Positions 43,641 to 53,042 of a DNA stretch of 64,000 nt are shown here, piece after piece. The stretch's first letter is position 1. Each line of letters opens with the position of its first letter. The notes beneath the pieces are model-generated. The model did not search any database. It saw only the letters and a program-made list of their open reading frames with translations, and had not been told where the DNA came from. Source of the stretch: Bacillus sp. FJAT-22090. Lineage in GTDB: Bacteria > Bacillota > Bacilli > Bacillales_A > Planococcaceae. Made by a program: the position numbers and the translations under genes. Location: assembly GCF_001278755.1 (NCBI RefSeq), contig NZ_CP012601.1:2976001-3040000 (forward strand). Direction: 5' to 3'.

Positions 43641-44021
43641 TTACCATCTTTGACTTGCTGACTCGATTGTTTCTAATCGAACAACTCCTTTTTGCATAGG
43701 AGGTGGACAAGACTTATTATACTGAATAATTTTTTCATTCACTTTTGTTACTCTGAATTGTAGGTCGGTCTTTTGCCCCTTCACGTACTTTTCAGCAATG
43801 TCTTTTAATTCATCTCTAATTTCATGCTGCAATTTTAACCAATGTGGCTTGAATCCAGCATCCTTCGCTATTTTTTGAAAGTGTTGGAATATGTCACCAG
43901 AAAAATATTCATCTGACAGAGGTTTTCCTTGCCCTTTCAAATTATCCATTCCGCCTGTTTTCTCATAGTTTTTTAAGATATCACCGATTAAATCATTGCT
44001 TGGTTTATTGAAGTTTTCCAT
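43641..44021 (-). CDS. DUF1992 (DnaJ-homologue subfamily C member 28) protein
   Basis: 126 residues. Conserved core GQGKPLSDEYFSGDIFQHFQKIAKDAGFKPHWLKLQHEIRDEL is diagnostic of DUF1992. Soluble, charged. The function is unknown although the family name comes from an association with DnaJ-like proteins in eukaryotes. Last gene of a minus-strand operon, 9 bases after the PH-domain gene. Confidence 0.85.
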   Translation of the reverse strand: MENFNKPSNDLIGDILKNYEKTGGMDNLKGQGKPLSDEYFSGDIFQHFQKIAKDAGFKPHWLKLQHEIRDELKDIAEKYVKGQKTDLQFRVTKVNEKIIQYNKSCPPPMQKGVVRLETIESASQRW

Positions 44022-44030
44022 GTTAAAACC

Positions 44031-44483
44031 TCACTTTACAATATGAATTTGCGGTACTTTTTCTTTTAAAACCTTTAAAAATTCTTTCTGATTCTCAGGA
44101 GAGATAATAACACTTCCCATGAATGCCTTTTTATAATGAATCTCTAAGGCATCCTTAGAGGAAAGAATTCGGTATCCAACAAGAATTTGAGATGTCGGAT
44201 TCGCTTTTGTTATGTCTTCATATGGAATTTTACTTCTAAAAAGACCTCCACGGACTAATAAGTAATCTTCTTTAAAAGTGTATTCAATATCAAAAGAAAT
44301 CCATAGGATAAATCCTGTCATCACTACAAATAAGATAACCATTATCCAAATGGCTACTAAGTCAGGAGACTCAGTAAAATACAACTCAAATACAACTGGC
44401 CAAAGTGTCGCTATAGCTATGATGATCACAGCTATAATAATTAGATTAATAAATGACCGATCTCTTTTTGATTGAAATGTCAT
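44031..44483 (-). CDS. Membrane protein with bacterial PH domain
   Basis: 150 residues: two transmembrane helices (about 12-30 and 40-62) then a bacterial pleckstrin-homology domain (FDIEYTFKEDYLLVRGGLFRSKIPYEDITKANPT... ALEIHYKKAFMGSVIISPENQKEFLKVLKEK) of the YyaB type. Role unknown. It lies between the AI-2E transporter gene and the DUF1992 gene, with 14- and 9-base gaps. Confidence 0.82.
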   Translation of the reverse strand: MTFQSKRDRSFINLIIIAVIIIAIATLWPVVFELYFTESPDLVAIWIMVILFVVMTGFILWISFDIEYTFKEDYLLVRGGLFRSKIPYEDITKANPTSQILVGYRILSSKDALEIHYKKAFMGSVIISPENQKEFLKVLKEKVPQIHIVK

Positions 44484-44497
44484 GAGATCACCTCTAT

Positions 44498-45586
44498 CTA
44501 TATTGATTCTGTGGCAGCATCCTTTATTCCTTCCCGATGAGCATACAGATTTTTTAGTATTGATTTAACTACTGCATAAGTAGGGACACCTAAAATAATC
44601 CCCCATAAGCCTGCAATATTACCGGCTGCTAAAATAATTGTTATTACAGTTAACGGATGAATATCCAATGATTTACCCATTACATTTGGTGTAATAAAAT
44701 TACTTTCGATTTGTTGAGATATGAGCATAATAATAGCTACGTAAATTGCAAGCTTTGGCTCTTGAATCAATGCAATAATTAGAGCAGGCACTACCGCAAT
44801 ATAAGGGCCTAAAAACGGGATTACATTCATCATCATGCCGAATAATGCAAGTAGCAAGGCATATTTTAGGCCTATAGCAAAATAACCGATGAATAACATA
44901 AGTCCGACTAAAAAGCTTACAAATAATTGCCCTTGAATGTAAGAACGTAATGTATCATCAATATCGGCTAATGTTTTTCGAATCCAAGTTTTCTTTTCCC
45001 CTTTAAAAAACTGCGCAATAAAAGGTGCAAACCTTTCATGGTCCTTCAACATATATACAAGGAAAAAAGGAACAAGAACTAGTAAGAATATTCCTTGGAA
45101 CAAGTTTTGAATGAATCGGATTAACAAAGAACCAATAGAAACTGCAATCGTGTCTATTTTGCCCGTCGTATCTTCTATCGTTTTTTGAACGGACTCCGGA
45201 AGATCTGGCAGCTTGTCTTTTTGAGAAAATGCGAATTTTGTTAAGTCCTCTACCTCATTAATAAATGCCGGTGTATTTTTCACTAGGTCATTCACTTGTT
45301 TTGTAAGTGGTGGTCCTATTAATGCATAAAATCCCCAACCGATTAACCCAATTACGATAAACACCGATATGATACTTGCCCATCTTGGGAACTTTATTGA
45401 CTCCAACCATTTCTGAAGGGGTCTTGATAAATAAAATAAGACACCACCAATTAATAATGGGATAAATATTGTTTGCCCGACAATTATTAATGGTGAAAAA
45501 ATTGTTTTCACTTTCATGAACATAAAAATTATTAATAATGTAAGGAGAATGGCTACTCCCACTTGAAACCAACGCTTGTTCGTCAA
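44498..45586 (-). CDS. AI-2E family transporter
   Basis: 362 residues from a TTG start. Eight hydrophobic helices, with the family features LIIVGQTIFIPLLIGGVLFYLSRPLQKWLE near the N-terminus and GQLFVSFLVGLMLFIGYFAIGLKYALLLALFGMMMNVIPFLGPYIA and NVMGKSLDIHPLTVI in the second half. Members include the AI-2 exporter TqsA and Na+/H+ antiporters; many are of unknown substrate. First gene of a three-gene operon. Confidence 0.9.
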   Translation of the reverse strand: MTNKRWFQVGVAILLTLLIIFMFMKVKTIFSPLIIVGQTIFIPLLIGGVLFYLSRPLQKWLESIKFPRWASIISVFIVIGLIGWGFYALIGPPLTKQVNDLVKNTPAFINEVEDLTKFAFSQKDKLPDLPESVQKTIEDTTGKIDTIAVSIGSLLIRFIQNLFQGIFLLVLVPFFLVYMLKDHERFAPFIAQFFKGEKKTWIRKTLADIDDTLRSYIQGQLFVSFLVGLMLFIGYFAIGLKYALLLALFGMMMNVIPFLGPYIAVVPALIIALIQEPKLAIYVAIIMLISQQIESNFITPNVMGKSLDIHPLTVITIILAAGNIAGLWGIILGVPTYAVVKSILKNLYAHREGIKDAATESI

Positions 45587-45725
45587 CTAGTGCTCACATC
45601 CTCGAATAATTTCGTTATTATCTAATACGATTCATAATACATGAGGTTTCACTTTATAATGTATCTTACCATTTTTTGTTCTATACTGTTAGCAAGACTT
45701 TTGCTTTTGAAAGGACAAAGAATAT

Positions 45726-46166
45726 ATGGAATATTACAAACAACTACGACAATATGTTGGACATGACCCACTGATACTTCCCGGAGCTGTTGTACTTATT
45801 TTTAATGATAAAAAGGAATTATTGTTGCAGGAACGAGAGCGTGGAGTTTTCGGATTGCCTGGTGGGTTAATGGAGTTAGGAGAAAGCTTAGAAGATACCG
45901 CAAGAAGAGAGGTTTTTGAGGAGACAGGACTCCGACTTGGTAGATTAACATTATGCAACGTATATTCTGGGCCAGATTATTATTCGGAAAATCCAAATGG
46001 GGATAAATTTTACTCTGTGACAGCTGTCTATAAAACATCTGAATATACTGGAAATATCACACCAGATCAAAACGAAACAATTAGTCTTCAATTTTATTCT
46101 CCTAAACAATTACCAGATGGCATACTGACATCTTATCGAAAGTTTATAGAAGACGAGTTTTTGTAA
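45726..46166 (+). CDS. NUDIX hydrolase
   Basis: 146 residues with GAAAGGA upstream. The NUDIX box is complete: GGLMELGESLEDTARREVFEETGL, with the catalytic REVFEETG helix. It is preceded by the common PGAVVLIFNDKKELLLQERERG strand. Cleaves a nucleoside diphosphate derivative; the substrate is unknown. A hairpin overlaps its end but lacks a T tail. Confidence 0.92.
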   Translation: MEYYKQLRQYVGHDPLILPGAVVLIFNDKKELLLQERERGVFGLPGGLMELGESLEDTARREVFEETGLRLGRLTLCNVYSGPDYYSENPNGDKFYSVTAVYKTSEYTGNITPDQNETISLQFYSPKQLPDGILTSYRKFIEDEFL

Positions 46167-46214
46167 TGCTACATAAACTCGTCTTCAAGTAGGCAAGTTA
46201 ATATGAATGTTCTT

Positions 46215-46784
46215 TTATTCTACGTAATCCTCTTTAAGCAAACTGTAAATCTCTAAATCGACAATCCCTTTACCTGACCACAAGGTAGCTTGCCTTAACA
46301 GACCTTCTCTTATAAAACCATTCTTATTTAGTACTTTCTTTGAAACCTCATTGGCAGGCATGACCTCTGCATGAATTCTATTCAAATTAACTTCTCCAAA
46401 CAAGTATTTTACTATCAGCTGTACTGAATTTGTCGCAATTCCATTGCCCCAACACTCTTCAGCCAAATAGTATCCAATAGTTACCGAGTTAACTTTTTGG
46501 TTAAAATCCATACATTCAATTATTCCTAATAATTTTTGACTATCCTTCTTCTGAAAGATTCCCCATTTGATTCTGCTTCTTTTTTGATAGTCTCTCTCAA
46601 AATGGCCAATCATTTTGCTTACCGTTTGTATATTGTGCTTTGGGATGATCCCACAGTATTCAAAAACTTTGTCATTATCGTATAGTCTAAACAAATCCTG
46701 TAAATGTTTTTCTTCTATTTTCCCAAGAATTAGTTCTTCTGACTCCAATACTGGAAAGTGATCAAACATTATATCCATATCCAT
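46215..46784 (-). CDS. GNAT acetyltransferase (RimJ/RimL type)
   Basis: 189 residues from ATG 46784, with AGGAG upstream. GNAT strand motif (SVTIGYYLAEECWGNGIATNSVQLIVKYLF, the acetyl-CoA loop being WGNGIA) and the C-terminal NRIHAEVMPANEVSKKVLNKNGFIREG typical of ribosomal-protein and general N-acetyltransferases. It directly follows the AraC-type gene (17 bases). The acceptor is unknown. Confidence 0.9.
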   Translation of the reverse strand: MDMDIMFDHFPVLESEELILGKIEEKHLQDLFRLYDNDKVFEYCGIIPKHNIQTVSKMIGHFERDYQKRSRIKWGIFQKKDSQKLLGIIECMDFNQKVNSVTIGYYLAEECWGNGIATNSVQLIVKYLFGEVNLNRIHAEVMPANEVSKKVLNKNGFIREGLLRQATLWSGKGIVDLEIYSLLKEDYVE

Positions 46785-46800
46785 CTCTTCTCTCCTCATA

Positions 46801-47673
46801 CTAAATCTCAATTGGAATGTATATTTTCATTTTCATATCATTTGGATATGTTGATCTTAAAACATCCGTAATCTCAAAATCTGGCCCCTCTTTTCTTTCG
46901 TAATTAGAGTTAGGCAGCCATGTCCCGTATATGTATCTTCTCGTATTTTGGATTAAATCAGATGTTCCGTTAACTGTAAATAACGCATACTTACCCTCAG
47001 GTATTTCTATATTTAGAAAACCCTTTTCTAAATCCCTATTAAATTTGTGCACCTCTTCTCCTACTATAAACGAAAATTGACCATTATTATTAAAGTCAGT
47101 AGATATACCGTAGGCCATATTAGGAGAGATTCGATTTGGTATTCGAAGATAACGCTCCTTCTCTCCAAATTCAATATAATATTTTGGAATATCACCAAAA
47201 TAGTCTTCATTTATTAAAGTTGTGTAGTATTCATAGCCAGTAATGTGGATTTTCTCAAGCATTATAATTTCTGGCTTATTCAAATATAAGTTTTCATTTA
47301 TTTTATTTTTATAATCTAGAAAGTTTATTTTGCTCTGCTCTCTTATATTCATTTCTTCCTTACGATACTTTGCAGGCGTTATACCGAAGCGATTAACAAA
47401 AGCACGAGTAAACGCTTCTTGTGAACCATATTGGAAGGATATCGCTATTTCTAATATGTTCTTTTTCTTCTTCTTTAGTAGCCTTGCTGCCTCCGAAAGT
47501 CTTTTACTCCTAATATACTCTTGTACAGAAAAACCTGTAATAGCATGAAATAGTCGTTGGAAATGAAAAGCCGAGAAATAAGATTTTGAGGAGATTTCTA
47601 TTATATTCAATTCCTCTTGTAGATTGCTTTCTATAAATTCAATTGCATGTTGAATTCTATTAAAATAATCCAT
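46801..47673 (-). CDS. AraC-family transcriptional regulator with effector-binding domain
   Basis: 290 residues. Two helix-turn-helix units at the N-terminus (LNIIEISSKSYFSAFHFQRLFHAITGFSVQEYIRSKRLSEAARLL; ILEIAISFQYGSQEAFTRAFVNRFGITPAKYRK), followed by a C-terminal GyrI/BmrR-like effector domain of about 160 residues (GYEYYTTLINEDYFGDIPKYY... IPEGKYALFTVNGTSD). This order is that of the Rob/MarA-like group which responds to hydrophobic compounds. Transcribed with the acetyltransferase. Confidence 0.9.
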   Translation of the reverse strand: MDYFNRIQHAIEFIESNLQEELNIIEISSKSYFSAFHFQRLFHAITGFSVQEYIRSKRLSEAARLLKKKKKNILEIAISFQYGSQEAFTRAFVNRFGITPAKYRKEEMNIREQSKINFLDYKNKINENLYLNKPEIIMLEKIHITGYEYYTTLINEDYFGDIPKYYIEFGEKERYLRIPNRISPNMAYGISTDFNNNGQFSFIVGEEVHKFNRDLEKGFLNIEIPEGKYALFTVNGTSDLIQNTRRYIYGTWLPNSNYERKEGPDFEITDVLRSTYPNDMKMKIYIPIEI

Positions 47674-47796
47674 CTATTTACCGCCCCCTATAAGCTCTAT
47701 TATAAATTTCCATGAAATGATTTTTTTGATAATTTGTGCTCTTCCCTTTATTGTATCTTACTAAGAGATTCTCTTTATAAAAAGGATGAAAACGAT

Positions 47797-47832
47797 AAAA
47801 AAAAGAAGAAGGAAAGTACTCCTTCTTCTTAT
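47797..47832 (-). terminator. Terminator of the dbpA-like helicase gene
   Basis: AAGAAGAAGGA and TCCTTCTTCTT arms around a short loop; T run on the minus strand just past the stop. Confidence 0.88.
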
Positions 47833-49265
47833 TTATGTGCTATATGAACTTTTAGTTGTTTCCCTTTTACTGTAGTATTTCGCATTGTTTTTAACACAAG
47901 CGGACCTTTGCCATTAAGTATTTCTACATAAGTAACATTGTCTTGAATTGTGATAATTCCAATGTCATCAGCAGAAACACCCTCTATTTTAGCAATAGTG
48001 CCTACAAAATCCACAGCACGCAGTTTCTTTTTCTTACCTCCGTTGAAATACAGTTTTGTAATGTTTGCATTTAACTGCTCACCTTTGGATTTTTTCAGTT
48101 CTGGTTGCTCTTGCATTTTCAAATCGAAAGCTGCACGATTTTTTGATATTGCCTCATCAGAAACCTCAGGTCCAGCGGGAATTTCAAAGCCAATAAACGC
48201 CTCAATTTCTTTTACAAATTTGTCTTCATGTGGAGTAGCTAGCATGATTGATTTTCCACTCCGTCCCGCTCGGCCAGTTCTACCAGTACGATGGACATAG
48301 CTTTCTTGTTCCAGAGGGACATCAAAATGCACTACATGTGTAATATCTTCAATATCAATTCCACGAGCAGCTACATCTGTCGCAATTAAATAACGGAATT
48401 CACTTTTTCGGAATTCGTCCATTACTTCAAAACGGTCCTCTTGCATCATCCCACCGTGAATTTTGTCAGCAGTATAACCTTTCGCATCAAGGGCATCCAC
48501 AAGCTGATCCACTCGCTCTTTCGTACGGCAGAAAATAATACAACTATCTGGGTTTTCTAGTATCGTTAGCTTTTCTAGGAATGCTTGTTTTTGCTCTTCC
48601 TTTACTACATACTTCAAGTGCTCAATATCTGGAGCATGATCTTCGCTATCAGCAATTTCTATTGATACAGCGTCTCTCATGTATTTATTACTTAATTTTT
48701 TTATTTCGTCGGATAGAGTAGCTGAGAAAAGCATGGTTGTACGTTCTTTTGGAAGTAGCTTAATAATGGACTCTACTTGCTCTAAAAAGCCCATATTCAA
48801 CATTTCATCTGCTTCATCAATCACGAGGTATTCAATTTTAGAAACATCAAGCGTACCTTTTTCCATATGGTCCAGCACTCGTCCTGGTGTCCCTACTACG
48901 ATATGTGTTTTTTGTTTTAAAGCTAATTTTTGTTTCGCGAAAGGCGATTTTCCGTATAAAGCTAGTCCTTTAATTCGTTTATAACGACCAATATTCGTTA
49001 TATCTTCTTGAACTTGAACTGCTAATTCTCTCGTTGGCGTTAGCACCAATGCCTGAGGCTTATTTTCTTCCCAATCTACTAGCTCACATAATGGTGTCGC
49101 AAAAGCAGCTGTCTTTCCGCTACCTGTTTTCGATTTAACAAGTATATCCCGCTTTTCAAGGGCAACAGGAATTACCTTTTGTTGCACTTCTGTTGGCTCT
49201 GTATAGCCTAATTGTTCAATGGCTTTTAAGATCTTTTCATCTAACTTCAATTCTTTAAAATGCAC
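47829..49265 (-). CDS. dbpA: DEAD-box RNA helicase, DbpA/YxiN type
   Basis: 478 residues. Motifs in order: Q-motif ([14 protein letters not shown]), Walker A ([12 protein letters not shown]), DEAD ([13 protein letters not shown]), [11 protein letters not shown] and HRTGRTGR. The C-terminal 75 residues form the DbpA RNA-recognition domain ([29 protein letters not shown]) which binds a hairpin of 23S rRNA. Role: late steps of large-subunit assembly. Its start codon is preceded by a leader of about 300 bases up to the divergent gene. Confidence 0.95.
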   Translation of the reverse strand: MHFKELKLDEKILKAIEQLGYTEPTEVQQKVIPVALEKRDILVKSKTGSGKTAAFATPLCELVDWEENKPQALVLTPTRELAVQVQEDITNIGRYKRIKGLALYGKSPFAKQKLALKQKTHIVVGTPGRVLDHMEKGTLDVSKIEYLVIDEADEMLNMGFLEQVESIIKLLPKERTTMLFSATLSDEIKKLSNKYMRDAVSIEIADSEDHAPDIEHLKYVVKEEQKQAFLEKLTILENPDSCIIFCRTKERVDQLVDALDAKGYTADKIHGGMMQEDRFEVMDEFRKSEFRYLIATDVAARGIDIEDITHVVHFDVPLEQESYVHRTGRTGRAGRSGKSIMLATPHEDKFVKEIEAFIGFEIPAGPEVSDEAISKNRAAFDLKMQEQPELKKSKGEQLNANITKLYFNGGKKKKLRAVDFVGTIAKIEGVSADDIGIITIQDNVTYVEILNGKGPLVLKTMRNTTVKGKQLKVHIAHK

Positions 49266-49591
49266 TATGCATAAACTCCTCTTTACTTCCCTATTTTAAT
49301 CCCTAACATATCTGAATCTTCTAAAGCTCTTCATGTACCTTTTTCATCTATCAAAATTGGCGTCTCAACTATATTCACTCTATCCTAGTATATTATAACC
49401 CGAAGAAATGTTACTTAAGCCTATCATAAGTTGTTATTCGAAAAACATCTTTTCCTACTAAAAGCATATAATTATATTAATTAATGAGAAAGAGCACTTA
49501 AATAATCTCTTTAACATCTTATAACAAGCTAACTATGATATAATTAATATATCGCTTTATTTGCGAATAAAAATAGAAAAGAGGCAACCAC
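49266..49591. other. Divergent promoter region of dbpA and the DUF2187 gene
   Basis: AT-rich with no gene seen. A TATAAT-like element (TATGATATAAT at about 49535) lies 50 bases before the DUF2187 start. Nothing else stands out. Confidence 0.5.
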
Positions 49592-49813
49592 ATGAGTTTC
49601 CAACGACAACCAAAAGAAGTTTCAGACTTCGTAGCAGCACGGAAAATTGATGAGAAGATCTCTTTTACACGTAATAATTACGAAGTACAAGGTACTATTT
49701 TTAAAATTTTAGAGCAATCGGTTATTGTAGAAATATCTACTGAGGATGCGAAGAAAATTAATGTTCCTTCTAATTTAACAGTAGTATCCCATAAAAATTA
49801 CACTGTGCTATAA
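49592..49813 (+). CDS. DUF2187 family small protein
   Basis: 73 residues with AAAGAGGC upstream. An SH3-like beta protein by composition: ISFTRNNYEVQGTIFKILEQSVIVEISTEDAKKINVPSNLTVVSHKNY. Common in Bacillales, function unknown. Its last 16 bases overlap the end of the convergent recQ gene. Confidence 0.82.
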   Translation: MSFQRQPKEVSDFVAARKIDEKISFTRNNYEVQGTIFKILEQSVIVEISTEDAKKINVPSNLTVVSHKNYTVL

Positions 49814-51564
49814 CGATGAATTTCTTCGAGAAAAGCTTCTCCATATTTTTCTTTTTTATTAGCACCGACTCCGTGCACATCTAACAATTCTTCTTCGGTT
49901 TGCGGACGCTTCACACACATATCTTGTAGTGTTTTATCAGAAAAAATAACAAACGGTGGTACACCGGCTTCGTCCGCAATTTTTTTCCGGAGTATTCTTA
50001 ATCCCTCAAACAATGGGTCATTCTTCGCAATTTGTTTTGTCATCGCGATGCCTTTTCGCATAACCTTTCTTTTTCCAAGTAATACATCTTTTCCTGCGTC
50101 CGATACATAGATGGTCGGTAAGCTTCCATGGTTAACCGAAAGTAATCCTTCCGATATCATAAACTCCATTAGTCCAGACACTTCTTTTAACGATTTATCC
50201 TTTAATATCCCGTAAGTAGATAGTTTAGTAAATCCAAATTCCATTACTTTTTTGTTTTGAGAACCCGTTAAAACCTGTGCTGTAATTGTCTTTCCAAATT
50301 TCTGCCCCATGCGTACAACACAAGATAATATCATCTGCACTTCTTTCGTAACATCATTCATCTCTCTCGTATCAGTGCAATTACCACACTGACCACATGG
50401 TTCCCCATTAGGTTCTCCAAAATAGTTCACAATAAATTGTTGTAAGCAATTCTCAGTATGGCAATAATCAACCATCCCTTGGAGTTTTTCAAGTTCTTGT
50501 GGAATTCGTTCACGGTCCAATGCTTGGTCTATTAAAAAGCGTTGCGTCTGAACATCCTGTGATGCATATAGCACAAGACACTCACTCGGAAGTCCGTCCC
50601 GTCCAGCTCTTCCTGCTTCTTGATAATAACTTTCCATATTCTTTGGTAATTGGTAATGAATTACATATCTTACGTTTGATTTATCAATACCCATTCCAAA
50701 TGCATTAGTTGCTACCATTACTTGCGCTTCATCTGTCAAAAAACGCTCCTGCTCTTTGTTACGAAAAGCTTCAGGAAGGCCAGCATGATATTTTGCAGCT
50801 TGAACACCAGACTTTGTTAATAGTTCATATAGAAGATCGACAGTCTTCCTTGTCGCGGCATAAATTATCCCGACTTCCTTGTTATTCTTCTTAATAAAAT
50901 CTTTTAAAAATTTATTTTTGTCTTGCCCTAATACAACCGAAAAAGATAAATTTGAGCGAGCGAACCCTGTTATAACCGTGTTTTCTTCTTTTATTTGAAG
51001 AATTCGGCAAATATCTGCTCTTACATCTGGTGTAGCAGTGGCAGTTAAAGCCAAAACACTCGGTTGCTCAGTAAAAACTTCCTTCAATCGGTGAATGGAC
51101 CTGTAGCTTGGACGAAAATCATGTCCCCATTGAGAAATACAATGTGCTTCATCCACTGCGATAAGTGGCACTTTCACTCGTTTTAATTGATTTAAAAAAC
51201 TTTGGGATTCTAACCGCTCAGGTGCTATATAAAGCAAACGATATTGACCATTTTGCACTTCTGCTATTGTTTCCCTTACTTCTTCTGCAGTTAATGTACT
51301 ATTAATAAAAGTGGCTGGAATTCCCGCCTGTATTAATGTATCTACTTGATCCTTCATAAGTGAAATCAATGGTGAAATAACAATTGTTGTTCCTTCAAGC
51401 ATCAAGGATGGAATTTGATAGCATAATGACTTTCCTCCACCCGTCGGCATTACACATAAACTAGATTTATCGTTTAGGACGTAATTAATAATCGTTTCTT
51501 GTCCTTCACGAAAAGATTCATATCCAAAGTATTCTTGTAATAATTGTCGTGCATGTTCCAGCAT
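49798..51564 (-). CDS. recQ: ATP-dependent DNA helicase RecQ
   Basis: 588 residues from ATG 51564 (AGGAG upstream, an earlier GTG overlaps it). Helicase motifs: MPTGGGKSLCYQIP, DEAH (AVDEAHCISQWGHDFRP), TATATPDVRADI, QEAGRAGRDG. A zinc-binding RQC region follows (C-H-C-C as CHTENCLQQF... CGQCGNC), and a C-terminal HRDC-type domain (ILRKKIADEAGVPPFVIFSDKTLQDM). Unwinds DNA 3' to 5' in recombination repair. It stands alone, converging on DUF2187 with a 16-base overlap. Confidence 0.96.
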   Translation of the reverse strand: MLEHARQLLQEYFGYESFREGQETIINYVLNDKSSLCVMPTGGGKSLCYQIPSLMLEGTTIVISPLISLMKDQVDTLIQAGIPATFINSTLTAEEVRETIAEVQNGQYRLLYIAPERLESQSFLNQLKRVKVPLIAVDEAHCISQWGHDFRPSYRSIHRLKEVFTEQPSVLALTATATPDVRADICRILQIKEENTVITGFARSNLSFSVVLGQDKNKFLKDFIKKNNKEVGIIYAATRKTVDLLYELLTKSGVQAAKYHAGLPEAFRNKEQERFLTDEAQVMVATNAFGMGIDKSNVRYVIHYQLPKNMESYYQEAGRAGRDGLPSECLVLYASQDVQTQRFLIDQALDRERIPQELEKLQGMVDYCHTENCLQQFIVNYFGEPNGEPCGQCGNCTDTREMNDVTKEVQMILSCVVRMGQKFGKTITAQVLTGSQNKKVMEFGFTKLSTYGILKDKSLKEVSGLMEFMISEGLLSVNHGSLPTIYVSDAGKDVLLGKRKVMRKGIAMTKQIAKNDPLFEGLRILRKKIADEAGVPPFVIFSDKTLQDMCVKRPQTEEELLDVHGVGANKKEKYGEAFLEEIHRYSTV

Positions 51565-51637
51565 TCCGGTCACTCCTATCTCCTTCACTTTACCATAGAA
51601 CCGCTCAGTATTGGAAACGTTCCTCCTAACACAAAAA

Positions 51638-51663
51638 GGAAACAGATTATTTTCTGTTTCCCT
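51638..51663 (-). terminator. Terminator overlapping the end of the small membrane gene
   Basis: GGAAACAG/CTGTTTCC arms with the stop codon of the upstream gene in the loop, followed by TTTTTG on the minus strand. Confidence 0.8.
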
Positions 51664-51883
51664 TCTTGCTTTTCACTTCATAGTCGTTTGATTTTGGGTC
51701 TACTTTATCTACATCTGCTCCAAGTAAGAAATATCCTATAACGGATGACACAATGGCAGCGCCAACAATAATAAGTATTTTGTTTATAGTGGTTACTTCA
51801 TTATATTCGTCTTGGTTTAGCATGATTGTTGCTAATACTGCTACGACAATCATAATCGGCACGATTACTTTTGATTTTTTCAC
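51647..51883 (-). CDS. Small two-helix membrane protein, function unknown
   Basis: 78 residues. Two hydrophobic helices (about 5-22 and 34-55) and a basic C-terminal tail (KSNDYEVKSKKGNRK). AGGAAG precedes the ATG. No family recognised. The stop codon lies within its terminator hairpin. Confidence 0.65.
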   Translation of the reverse strand: MKKSKVIVPIMIVVAVLATIMLNQDEYNEVTTINKILIIVGAAIVSSVIGYFLLGADVDKVDPKSNDYEVKSKKGNRK

Positions 51884-51974
51884 AGTTTACTTCCTTCCTC
51901 TGTATATACGTAAAGTATATTGTACCATAAGACTTCAGGTGGAGAGGATTAGAATACAGATGTACGCTTACCGC

Positions 51975-52019
51975 AAAAATGCGCAATCCCCATTCAAGTG
52001 TTGGGAATTGCGCATTTTA
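51975..52019. terminator. Terminator downstream of the GNAT gene
   Basis: AAAATGCGCAAT..CCC and GGG..ATTGCGCATTTT arms around a loop; A/T-rich on both flanks, so likely bidirectional. Confidence 0.8.
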
Positions 52020-52062
52020 TACCCCTAGTATATCTATGTCTACTTATACTAATTCTCTCTTT

Positions 52063-52635
52063 TCAGTATGACTTCAACATGTTTTTCTTACCCTCTTCAT
52101 TAAACACTAATACTTCATGAGACGGGTCATAGGAATCACCATAAAAGTGCTCATCCTTATACGTGTGGATGTTTTCATACGTCCATTTCATGGCTTCGTA
52201 AATTACTGATTCATCTTCATCAGATGGGGACCAATATAAAATTTCCAAAACGGTATTTTCACCTGTAGCAAGGGAGCGACGTGTGTAACCAATGCGTGTG
52301 GCGTGTTTAAATTCTTCACGTGCATAAAATCTAAGTCGCTTTTCTGAATCTGTATCATCATAGTTAATGGGTTCTACTTCCAATAAAATGACTTTATTTT
52401 TTTCTTTTAATTGATTCAATAATTTCCGGCCAAGACCTTCTCCACGAGCTTCCTTAGAAACAAATAAATAATCCACAAAGATAAAGTTTTCAAATTCAAC
52501 GTACATTAATACGTGCTTTGGACTTTCATCTTTTATATACACATTTCCTTTATCAGCTAAAAGTGTTTCCATATGCACCCGTGATTTCATTTCGTCGACT
52601 GGAAAGTATTGATTGAGCTTTTCATACCAATTCAT
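52063..52635 (-). CDS. GNAT-family acetyltransferase
   Basis: 190 residues from ATG 52635, with GGAAGGAG upstream. The acetyl-CoA site is visible in FVDYLFVSKEARGEGLGRKLLNQLKEKN (the Q/R-x-x-G-x-G/A loop being RGEGLG), followed by LLEVEPINYDDTDSEKRLRFYAREEF. The C-terminal 60 residues are extra and include WKTYENIHTYKD-like helix residues of unknown role. Stand-alone gene; acceptor unknown. Confidence 0.86.
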   Translation of the reverse strand: MNWYEKLNQYFPVDEMKSRVHMETLLADKGNVYIKDESPKHVLMYVEFENFIFVDYLFVSKEARGEGLGRKLLNQLKEKNKVILLEVEPINYDDTDSEKRLRFYAREEFKHATRIGYTRRSLATGENTVLEILYWSPSDEDESVIYEAMKWTYENIHTYKDEHFYGDSYDPSHEVLVFNEEGKKNMLKSY

Positions 52636-53042
52636 TTGGAACCATTCTCCTTCCAAAATTGTATTTTGCTCGGAGGTTTTGTTTGAGAGGTTTTATAAGA
52701 GGAACAAAGTGGCCGAGAAAAATCCTCGATAATATTTATTCCCTATTTTTCATCTCATAAACATACTTCAACAACTTTCTGTAAGAAGTGTACTCGTTTA
52801 AAAAAATTTGATTAAAAGTTACATTTAAGTTTAAATTTCATTAAAAGGATGAGATAGTTACATCTCTAGCATGAAATTAAATTTCAATATATTGTCTCGT
52901 GTAGGAAATATCTAAAGTCTATATTTCGCACTTATACATATCAACAAATGTACAGCTTTCCTTACCCTAATTTATCACCTTACTTTTTAAAAATGCCTTC
53001 GTGTGGGATAATAAACAAAAACGAAGCTTAAGGATGACTATA
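52636..53042. other. Divergent intergenic region, 407 bases
   Basis: AT-rich, no gene seen. A nested inverted repeat lies at 52833-52878 (AAATTTCAT with ATGAAATT, inner GAGAT with ATCTC). It may be a regulatory hairpin. The region must hold promoters for both flanking genes. Confidence 0.45.
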